Under the pieces are notes generated by a model, which worked only from the letters and a program-made list of their open reading frames with translations, did no database searches and was not told the origin of the DNA. A program made the translations under genes and the position numbers. A DNA stretch of 64,000 nucleotides. Origin: Pectinophora gossypiella. Lineage: Eukaryota; Arthropoda; Insecta; Lepidoptera; Gelechiidae. The stretch covers positions 3,844,001 through 3,908,000 of the forward strand of contig NC_065407.1 of NCBI RefSeq assembly GCF_024362695.1, given 5' to 3'. This document shows, piece by piece, positions 1 through 10,700 of the stretch (positions are counted from its first letter, which is position 1; each line of letters opens with the position of its first letter).

Positions 1-370
1 ATGGTTTATATTTTGTGAAGTCCTGTCCGTCAAATATTGGGATTTCAACATTTGGAAGTTTGGAAGTGTCCATGGTACATTGAGAAGGCTCAGATTTCGT
101 TCTAATAGCTTCATTGAGCTTAGCTAGTGTGGAATAATATGCATCTTCAAAGATACCAACATCCTCAGAGTCCTTTTCGTCCAAAGTTAAAATATCCACC
201 TGAATGGATTCATATTGCTGCAACAATGTTACAAGCTTATCCTTCCGTGCTTGTAAAACATCCAAGGTGGTTGAGGAAAGCTTCACCTGGTCATCAACAA
301 AGTTTTGAATTCGCGTCAAAGCTCCTTTACACGAGCCGCGATAAAGTTTAAGTTTTTTAAGTTCTTCCAT
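1..370 (-). CDS. BEL/Pao-like retrotransposon Gag, N-terminal part (runs off left edge)
   Basis: An open frame on the minus strand starts with ATG at 370-368 and stays open to the window edge, about 123 codons. The product begins MEELKKLKLYRGSCKGAL, followed by a charged, probably coiled-coil stretch, and near the edge a PNVEIPIFDGQDF segment. A basic Lys/Arg start with a GxxKGxLTR-type motif, then a helical region, then a P-x-F-x-G motif, is the layout of the N-terminal Gag region of BEL/Pao LTR retrotransposons. Such proteins package element RNA in cytoplasmic particles. I see no stop or frameshift in this part, so the copy could be fairly young. The rest of Gag and Pol would lie outside the window to the left. 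The family call is from motif reading only. Confidence 0.7.
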   Translation of the reverse strand, partial: MEELKKLKLYRGSCKGALTRIQNFVDDQVKLSSTTLDVLQARKDKLVTLLQQYESIQVDILTLDEKDSEDVGIFEDAYYSTLAKLNEAIRTKSEPSQCTMDTSKLPNVEIPIFDGQDFTKYKP

Positions 371-1165
371 TGTGTTTTATTATAGAACCGTATGAAGAAG
401 TAAGAACGCACAACGGACAACACTTGTTATCACTTTTTATTCAAAACGCACTAATATTAGCCGCACAAAACATTTGTAATCGTAAGTTCCAGATGTATAG
501 AAAATTGAAGTTGAAGCCGAACAACACGACGACTGACAGCAGTTGTCAATATTAAATGTCAGATACACAGTGACAGTTCATGTAAGATGGCCTCGCGCCA
601 GTATCCGTCAGTAGTGCCAACATTGTAGACACGAAGAAATATATTTGGAAAGGAAAAATAATGGTTTCACATACCGGCTCGTGGGTAGCTAAGTTTACCC
701 ACAATCCATATTGTTGAACTGCAATCCAAGTCGCACATACTTTGCGACTTTAACCACAACCATCGTTGTAGCAACTTCGATGAAATGATTCTGTAATCGC
801 CCAGAACAATGTACTGAGCGAGGATTTCGCCGGGGCAATAGAACATTGTTCAACCACCACGCACAAGTATCACTCGGCGTAACACGACGAAAACACATCA
901 CAGGTCACTGATTGTTATTTTAATTTTCGAAGGACCACTTATGTTTGTAAATAAAACAAAGTAACTTGGAAATATGGATTTCACTATTGTAAAAATATTA
1001 ATTTAAGATCGGACAACGTCCGACCGCTCGCAAGACATTGTCAAGAAGAGAGAAAAGACAAATGGCAATGTTGCCACATTACAAAAATACTAAAGTTACC
1101 ATTTTAAAACTATAAAAATAAAAAGTTGTTATACACTTTCAATATTTATGTTCATGTATTGAACA
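371..1165 (-). mobile_element. probable 5' leader and LTR of the BEL/Pao-like element
   Basis: No gene is visible here. It lies directly upstream of the Gag start on the minus strand, where the LTR and leader should be. A minus-strand TGTTGGCACTACTGACGGAT starting at 622 has the TG start expected of an LTR. A minus-strand TGG about 130 bases further on could begin a primer-binding site. I could not fix the LTR ends or find a second LTR. The part from about 630 to 1165 may be other intron or intergenic DNA. Confidence 0.35.
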
Positions 1166-1402
1166 AGTTCAATTGAGGCATTTTGTATTAAGCGACTTCT
1201 AAAATCTATAACTGATGTGTTTTTCCAACCAAATAAATACAGAATTGTGCAACGTTTAATTTAAAATAATTCTTAGCATTTTGAACACTTTTGATTCAGT
1301 AGTTTTTTTTATATGATTTTTTTTCGAAAAAATAAAACTTTAAATGGCTCTCCTGTAAAGTTCACAAAATGTCGCTTAAACCCATTTGCCTTTCAACCCT
1401 CG
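1166..1402 (+). repeat. 237-bp copy of the right end of the 54.3-58.2 kb element
   Basis: This matches 57966-58202 over the same length of 237 bases with three differences that I count by eye. It ends at the same CAACCCTCG terminus. The rest of the element is absent, so it is a truncated or solo end. It lies about 100 bases before the first recognised TMLHE-like exon. Confidence 0.9.
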
Positions 1403-1505
1403 ATATATATATTTTTTATGAATAAATTATTTATAATTAGTACACTCATAGGTACGCTATGTGTGCAAAGCAGTGGGCAGCTAAAGTTATATTTTGCCTT
1501 TTCAG

Positions 1506-1723
1506 GGGAAGACAAACATAAATCGGTATACAGCGCAGAATTTCTGCAACAATTCGACTACAAGACATGGAGCGACAGTCGCCGACTCAAGCCTATGCTC
1601 TGGCATGGCAATATCGCCGATAAAATAACAAGGGTCCGTGTCGATGAGTTTCTTAGCTCTGTGGACGTCGCCCGTAGCGTGTTCAGGTCTCTTCTTGATT
1701 ATGGAGTGGCTTTGATTGAAGGG
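1506..1723 (+). CDS. TMLHE: TMLHE-like exon a (N-terminal domain)
   Basis: The acceptor is TTTTGCCTTTTCAG ending at 1505 and the donor GTATGT is at 1724. The exon enters with two bases of a split codon and leaves in phase 0. It encodes SVYSAEFLQQFDY, then RLKPMLWHGNIADKI, then VFRSLLDYGVALIEG. The D-YG-A-IEG pattern is the segment just before the catalytic domain in TMLHE and BBOX enzymes. An ATG-led frame from 1313 reads into it, but it crosses the acceptor and does not look like a mitochondrial leader, so I treat that part as intron. Confidence 0.85.
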
Positions 1724-4700
1724 GTATGTAAATGTATTTGTACTAGTGGTGATAATACTGGAATATATGCGAGCAATCTAGAACGTTTAAGATAGTTAAC
1801 GGCCACGTAAGTGTAGTGGTTAGTGGTAAGTGCGTTGTAGGGCTCATGGTCAGGAGTTCGATTCTAAGATAAGATGAGATATTATACTTTTTTTAATCCA
1901 TTATAGCCCTGTTTGGAAAACGCGTGACTTACGCCGTAGTGTGACGGCTTCGGTGCCCGGTTGGGGCTCTAAACCACTGATAGCGATTTTTAATTTGAAT
2001 TCATATTTGGACCATAGATAATCAACCAACCTCGGCAGCTGTGCTCCAGTAGTGCGCGAACTAAAGATCATTAATGCTATCTGCGTACTCCATACTGACA
2101 TCGATCTATTTACGTGTTCGTTGACGAAATTCACAGACTTTGTTGTAAAACTTTTGGGTTTATAATATTTAAGTAAAATTGCATTACATAGTCGAATTGG
2201 GATTGCCGGTAATGACTATGTGCATTGTGAATAAATAAATAAATAAATATTTCCTGGTTTCTGTAAGTGACGTCGTAAGGAATACTAAGGGAGGAAACAC
2301 AGCTTATTATTCTGAGTTTATATCAACTGGAATTTTCCATCGCAAAAGTACAGAATTGAAAATAATAAAAAAAACATAATTTTGTGACGGAAAATTCCAC
2401 TTGATATTAACTCAGAATCATGGCCTGAATCATCCCCCTCAGTATTCGTTACGATGTCACTAACACCCTGTATACCAGTATACAGCTTAATTGAGCGCAC
2501 AGGATACAAGATACAGAAATGAGGACAAATAAATAGTTGCTCTAGGCTTAATAACAACACAACACAACTCACACGTAGAAAATTTAACATATACATTTTA
2601 ATAAACGTAAGTTACACCCAGGCATAATTATCCCCAGATTTTCAAGACCTCTAATATCACTATTTTCAAAATTGAAAACCGTTTCAGTTAGTTGGCTCGC
2701 TTCCAAATCGCTAGACCGCTTTCGTACCGGATTTATCTTAAAGCCTAGGCACTTAGGTGTATTTTGGTAGTTTACCCATAAATATTGGTTTTCAATAAAG
2801 GACAGAAAATTGAATGGAAACGTGCCGTACTGGTCATTTGGCGTTTATTAGAGACTGTCTATCCGCCCGCGACTTCGTCTGTGGATTGTGGAGTTTGTAG
2901 GGTCATCGAAAGCTGGTACTCTAGCTAAGTATAAATACTTAGTAACTATATTCTTAGAAAATACACTACGTCAGGATCCCTCACTGGATTTCGATTTATC
3001 TTTTTATTTTTTATTTTATTTTTACAGTTTTACATTCAGCCATTACAGTTAAAACCAATTCGACTGAAACAAACACACATAATACATAACAATTATTATT
3101 ACCTCTATTTTAACTAGAACAATAGCGAAATGCTACATCTGTGAATTTGGCAACCAAACAGCTGTACAGGTCAATGTCCGGGTTGTCCTGGGCCAGGGCG
3201 TTAAGCATCCATCATCGCGCATCTATAATGTACCTATGGAAATTATCGATCCAGCGGCTTAGATGAAACAGATAAACTCGAAGTGTCTATCGTTGGTAAG
3301 GCGATTCTTATATGACGCGGGTTTTTTAACGGTGCCCCTCGCGTCGAGACGGTGTTCGTGTGTTAGGCATCGACGGATTTTATACAAGTCAATGCGTACT
3401 TGGCGACCGCTTGATGGCCAACAATGTCGGTGCCAACAGCCTATACTGGTGCCGTATGAGAACAGCTTAACAGCTAATATAGAGTAAGTACCTAAAATGA
3501 GAGTCATAAAATGATCGTATATTGAACATGTAGACATATAATTATACAATAAAATACAGACCACTATAAAATGATCAACTGTTCTAGATATGCGGTGGTC
3601 CCTGCAGTAAGCTCAGCTTGTATCGCAGGGACCAGAATACGATTTCGTTTGTGTGATTTCGGAAAACTCCACTTGATATTAACTCTGAATCTTTTGATTA
3701 TGAGCTGAATGATTCCCCTCAGTATTCGTTACGATGACAGTAACACTCTGTATAAATAATATCACGCCTATTTCCCGTTGGGGTAGGTAGACAGCACGGA
3801 GTTCCACTTACTACGATCTTGATATTTAAAATTAACAAATATAAAACTTCTAGGTGTAGAGTAAATATGCGCATAAGTGTGTTCGTTTGTTTACGTGTGT
3901 ATGATGTATTTGTTTCAGGTTGAACCGACAGTGGAGGCTACAGAGAAAGTATGCACGGCTCTGGGTGGCGTTCAACACACAATTTTCGGTGGTATGTGGG
4001 AGTTCACCACGAGAGCTGACCACGCCGACACCGCGTATACCAATCTGCCCTTAGCAGTGCATAATGACAACACATACTTTACTGAAGCAGCTGGGTGGGT
4101 ACAATTCTTTATCATATCCATCTCCATCTCCCTAGCGTTATCCCGTTTTTCACAGAGTCCGCTTACGTAACCTGAAGATTTGACAGGACCGGTTTGTTAC
4201 AGAAGCGACTGTCTGTCTTACCTTTTAACCCGCGAAGGGAAAACCAGCCCAATACTGGTTAGGTCACATACCTCCGTAAATGTATTTCTCATGAATGTGG
4301 GTATCTTCACGATGCTTTCCTTTAACGCTGAGAACGTGAAACTTTATTATATATTAGTGATATTTCTGAACAAAGGAAATACTTGACCAGATTAATGTAG
4401 TAATAGAAGCGATTAATCAGCTCGCAACAGCAAACTCTACAGAACCCTTATACTGACCCATTCTCAGCGTGATCGATGTTTTCTCCAAATTCTGTGCTTC
4501 TATGCGATTTCTTAAATATTACCTCTATTCCGTCGTCATCTGTTCGTCGAGGAATTGTCAACGACGAACTCTTGTCGGTTTTCAAAGAAAACTGTCAGCC
4601 TAGTTTTTTTTTCTCAGCTCACGCGCCGCGAGCATTGGTATCGTATCCATTCGTAATATAATGAGGGTCTTTCCAGGCTATCTATATATTTTTTGGGGAC

Positions 4701-7700
4701 CGTGGCCTGGAAAATCCCTTATTGTATCATAATGGAATCGACAGCAACACACGCATCTCTGATGGCATAGCCGTTTCGCACCAATGTATTCTTGAGCATC
4801 CTCAGACGCGTCATCTTGTACTTATTTTAGGTATGTGGAAGCATTTAAAAAACAGCAAATAATAAACATAATAAATAGCATTATTGGATTCTTAAATTCT
4901 GCCAAGAATTATTAAGTACCTAGATAATGAATATTCAAGGAAAATGATCTCGCGTCTGACCTTTCCGCAGCGCATCACAATTTTTTGCTTCAGCCATTTT
5001 TTAAATGTGCTAATCACATTAAGGCTGCGACGGAACATAAGTGAATCAATCATCGTTGTGTCCTTCTATTCGCTGTCGTCTTTAATTAAATGATAATCGT
5101 TCTAAAACTCACGGTCCTATTTTTTCTTGTCCTCCCTTTTTCATTCATCACTTGAATTCATCGAAGAAAAACGTTATTTATTAAGCACCTCTTTACGCCT
5201 TTCAAGACCTGCCATCATTATTATTTCACAGAGCATTCGGAAAGGTTTCTCTTGTTAGTTGTTGCGTGCTTTCGGGTTCTGTTTAGCAATTCGTTCACGG
5301 CAGTCCTATTCAGCTTTTCTTGGGTTCGAGTAATAGCGGTTACGGGACCCAACAGTTACATATAAATAGAAAAATTGCTTCTCTACAAGCAATTTCACTT
5401 TGAATAAAAGTGTTGAACACGCCTTCACCTTTTACCACGAGACTGGTCGTTACTGCACGTTTCAAAAGTGATGTTGTTATCACGTGTAAGCTTGAGGTTA
5501 TTATATTATTCATAAGCAATTTTACGTCTATATACATCAGATTTCATAAGTTATCTTGGAAGGAATACTGCGTTTTGGTGTATGTACAAAATGTGCCTCA
5601 TTATGTATCAACCTTCTGTAAATGCAAACCTATCACATCGCTGTATCGGACTAATCTATCACTTCTGAAGAAAAGGCTGCGTTTATTCTAGATTTGCTTC
5701 GAATGAAATTCGCTGCGTAATTGGCCGTATTGGAGAGTCTCAACGCTCTCACCCGGTAATAATTTTAAGAATAGAATACTAAATTGTGTTCCGGTTTACC
5801 TAAGAATAAATTATAAGAAAGTAAGTAGATGGAAAGAGGGCGCTAAGTTAATTTTATGGAAAAACTCAAGATATTAATGTAAGCATACTTCTCAAATTAA
5901 AGCGTCCATCCGTGAAGATGAACGGCGATTACACTTTGTCTTTTTATTATTCGATAATCAAATTGGTTTTAGGATTTACGTAAAACTGGCGATAACGACG
6001 TCGTAAAAAAGATCTTTGTCCCAATTTGTCGGCGTAAAAGGAAATTATATAGGTTTAAAATGGATTTTGTTGTACAATTTGATGGTAATTAGTGCGAATT
6101 GGATAAAATTACATTACAGTAGCCGTATCGATGTCGGGGTCTATAACAAAGGTTATTTGTGAATAAGATGGTTTTATTAGGCAATTAAATTACGTTTCAG
6201 GAAGGAAACTAACAACAAAGTATTTTTTCTTTTCAACATTCACTTACATTAAACAAAAGGAAATGGTTCCACGATGCATTAACAGAGCTTTGATCTTTTT
6301 TTCTTCTTTTTTAACACTAGCTTTTGTCCTCGGTTTTGCTCGCGTTGAATTCGATATAACTCGGTTTCCCTTTCCTAATGTAGGTACGAAAATTTAGCTT
6401 GCTACTTGAAAGGGTTGGGGGCAGATTTCCACAAAAAAATGATGCACGTTTCACTCCGCATACCAATTTTTAGCTTTCTACCTTGAAAATTGCGGAACGC
6501 TCCATACAAACGTCCCGTCCCCCCCAATTTTAGGGAAGTTGTGTGTGTCTGCAAAATTAATTTCTGTGCATAAAATGTATTTGATTCGATTTGGATGTTG
6601 ACAAAATTACAACAACGTTAACTAAATTTAATCACTTTGTAACCACACCAGAGACGCAAGCTAAAAGTTTCCTTTCAGTTCAACATACAGGGTGATATCG
6701 AAATCTCCTTTGTGAAGCTTGGCTGACGTTATTACATGGATGAAATTGAAACTTGCGTTTAGTGTAGTGAAATGCTTGAAAAAAATAAACAATAGGTTAC
6801 AAAAGGTTAGTATTCATAGTTTCACAGTGTTTTGTAAAAACGGACAAGCTATTGCAAATATAATTTATACAAAAGAGACTTTAAGTTCCCTGTTCTACGA
6901 CATCATTACGACACTTGATTTGTACAGCGATTGCTATCTGCAGAAATATACAATAATAAACCGCAGTAAGAAACATTAGGAAAACAAATGAATGAGGTTT
7001 AGGGTTAGGTTTTCACCTTATATTTAAACTTATATTTGGGTATTTGACTGAGACAAAGATAAATAATAAAATACTCGAAAAAGAAGCCCATCTAAGATGA
7101 TCAAAAATCAATCTCATTTTACTGTTCGACTTGTTTTCGAATTTAATTTAATTAAGTACCTAACAATGTGTGCGACGTTTGGCCGCTTTTATGAGTTTAC
7201 GCCCACCAGTTCTGTTGCACAGTTCTATTAATCAGTAATTATGTTTTGACAGTACTGCCAACAGAATTACCGGGATAAACGGCTCCGAGTAGTTCTGTTG
7301 TAATTTTCATTTGTTTGTTGATGTCTGAATTCATGCACCCAGCAGCAACAACGGGAACCATTACTAGACACTGCCTAATGAACAAACATCTACGCTACGC
7401 TTTTATGGTGACTTCACAGGACAGTATCTATAAAATGTATCTCATTTTAATAGGTTGTCTTATAAATAAATTCGACAGTACAGGTAAGCTATATATATAT
7501 ATAAATATATATATTTCTATCTCTCTCTCTCCTTGCTTCTCTCCTTCCTCCTTCCTGCCCGTTTTATCGTGTAGAAATTATCATCATCATCACAAAGGAG
7601 ATCATCGGATTTCGGCCCAGAAGTCAAAGTGCCGGCCAAAAAATAATTTTGCTATATTCCGCTAGATCTGATCCGTCTGAGCATTTATTATTATGGCACC

Positions 7701-10700
7701 AAAGCTGTAGGGTCAATATCTTAGGTCTTATTCGAATTAAAAAAACCGTATTTTTCATACATTTTTGGTGAAAATGTGAAGTGCCAATATAATATATCCC
7801 GTTAGAACTTATCCGTTTGACCATTTATTATTAGGACACCAAGCTTTTCTCTAAATGCAAGACTATCAACAGGTTTTTGCTCACATCCCGTGTATTAGCT
7901 TCATCCCATGAACTTTCATTAAGTGCTTACGTAATAGAGCGCGTGCAAAACCTCGATCAATCAATGCTGCCAGTGTGGGCAAAACTTCCGTTTACACAAA
8001 CAAACATTCCAGATTTCAAACGTGCGAATTCAAACATTGACTTAACGCAAGAAACAAGTTAAAGTGCTCTTGATCTGATGCGGTGAAACTCGACTACATG
8101 AAAAACAACGTGATAACAACCCTATGTCATCTCCATAGCGGTTGCATCGTTCGCTGTTGGCGTGAGATCAGCGATATACGTACAGTCATGAGCAATATAA
8201 TGTACCCACTTTAGGACTCTGTCGCACTAACATATTTGACATTTAGTGAGACTTACAGTTCAATTTGTCAAAAAAGTTAATGTAACATGTTACCAAAGTG
8301 TATACATATTAATGCCCGTGACCGTACTTGGGGTTAATGTGAGGTTTCATTGCTAAGGTGTGTTTTATATACGTCCTTTACATATATCCTTTCATAATTA
8401 AGAATCCAAGTATGGGAGCATCACTTGAGAGTGACTCGACCGTTTTGGTTTGTTTCATCGCTTCCTCATCATCTCCTTAGCGTTATCCCGTTTTGCATGG
8501 GGTTTGCTTGTCTAAACTGAAGATTAGCCAGATCCCGATTTTTACAGAAGCGACTGTCGCCCTGACCTTCCAAACCGAAGGGAAAGCCAAACCAACAGGT
8601 TAGGTGACATAATTCCGAAAACACGATTTCTGGGGTTAGTGGGTTTCCTCACGATGTTTAATCATAATAATTATAACCATTTATAATCCAATCATAAATT
8701 CGAAAACAAACTCGTGCTGGATTAGCACCTGCGACCACACAATGAGAGTCAGGCGTTCGTCCGACTGGACTACCACGGCTCCCAACACAACATATATTTT
8801 ATATATAGAAACCATATAAATATTTGATGATGATGATGGTAATCCAGACAATTTCGGCTACGGCGACTGCTTCAACTCAGACGTTTATGTGCTCGCATGT
8901 GGCTTATATAGCCAATTTTTATTGGAAAAGATAGTTTACTGATCCATGGTCCCCGCGAATTAAAAAAACCACGCGTTCAGATGTTTGTTGACATGTTGGA
9001 CCTTTATAAAGCCGATGGGTTTAACACTGGTCACCATAAGGTTCATAGTTATTAAGTATTAATATCCCTAGAGAAGATTTGTTTGAAACGAAGTCAGTTT
9101 TCAGTAAAATGCTCGACCATTATGAACCATGACACGGCTCACCATCTGTCATTTTAGTCTAGCAGAAAGTTTGGTGAAGCGTGGGTACTTGGTTCATCTT
9201 CCGATGGATGTACCTCTGACTACCCCAATTGGGATATATTCGTGAGCTTGTGTTAACTAACGTAGGTACGCTTTGGGCTAGACACTGTACCTTAACTTGA
9301 AGTAGAGTAGAGTGATGGAATTATCAAAAACCCGAGACACTGGACATCTTGAATCTAATACTATAATCTGATATATTGTATCGTTTTTCTATTGGGTACC
9401 ATGAACCTTACTTTAATTACTAAGTACGTATATCTACAACTGGTACTGGTAGGTATGTTGTTATGGTGTTCTTTTGTTATTCTAGGTTGCAAATTCTTCA
9501 TTGCTTAGAGCATTCCAACGGCACAGGAGGAGACACACTTCTCATCGATGGCTTCTATGGAGCGAATCGATTGAAAGACGAAAGTCCTGAAGACTTCAAG
9601 TTCCTCTCAACCTTCGATGTAGAAGCCGAGTACATCGAAGAAGGTCATCATCACAAATATAAAGCACCAGTTATTAAAGTTGATGATAAAACTAAGGATC
9701 TTGTTCAGATAAGGTAACTAACTGATTTCATTAATTGAACAGGTTGTCATTTAGATATGTTGATGAGGACAGCAAAGGACTGTCTACTGTCATCTGTTCT
9801 TCCAACTCGTTATAATCTTAGAGTCTTCAGCTCTAGAGCGAATAGACATTTGCTAGGTAAGCGTGATCCACCTTAAACCAACATCGTCACTTACCATCAG
9901 GTGTGATTGTGGCCAAACGCAAGCCTATATTATTTAAAAAAAATAGAGTATTATTTATTTATTAAAAATAAGTACAGTACTTAATACATTTTTTACAGTT
10001 GACGGTGCAACAAAAACCAACTTTGGTTTGTCCGTACACGTTGCTTCCAATTTGTAACATAATATCGTGCTCGAACAAATACAATAAATAAAGAACATGT
10101 AGGTATGAATTTATACACTTGCAAACGAAGCAAACAAAAACTAGGAACAGAAAGCTCGGTGAGGTGTGAGTACTCAAGTTCATCTTGCGATAGATATAAC
10201 TCTGATTACCACAATGGGATAAAATCGAAAGCTTGTCTTTAAAATTGGACAATAGTTTTTAACAAATTGCTCTTGCATCATTTGGTGCGAAAATGAGTGT
10301 TTCACTAAATGCGTTGTCGATCCTTCCTCTATCATTAAAACCTTCATGCATATCTACTCGCCGGTTTAGAGTAGCACCTACAATTGACCAATACATTTTA
10401 CTGACTATACAAGAAGGTCGAAGATTGGATCAGAGTTAAGTAAACACTGTAAAATATCTAAACACGCGGTAGCGTGTCAAGCCAAGTTCAAGTAACAGAA
10501 CTTTCGAGCAGCACCGTGTGTAATATTACACGTATTCGCTTTGAAAACTATCCAAATCAGACCTTAGGCTACAATATATTTTCTTAAATTATAAGAAGAA
10601 ATTATATTTTATGTTGTCATAAATTAATTTCAGGACTGACCATTGAACTTAATTTCAGGACTGACCATTGAACTTGGCACCCATTTAGATCTCATTTCTT

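Noticed and set aside
1313..1505. Translation start of the TMLHE-like gene at the ATG at 1313
   Set aside because: The ATG lies in the repeat end shared with 58.1 kb, and the encoded segment does not resemble the family. A good splice acceptor at 1505 explains the join.
3259..3564. Overlapping ORFs of 101 aa (-) and 74 aa (+)
   Set aside because: No domain in either; they lie in an intron and overlap each other as expected by chance.
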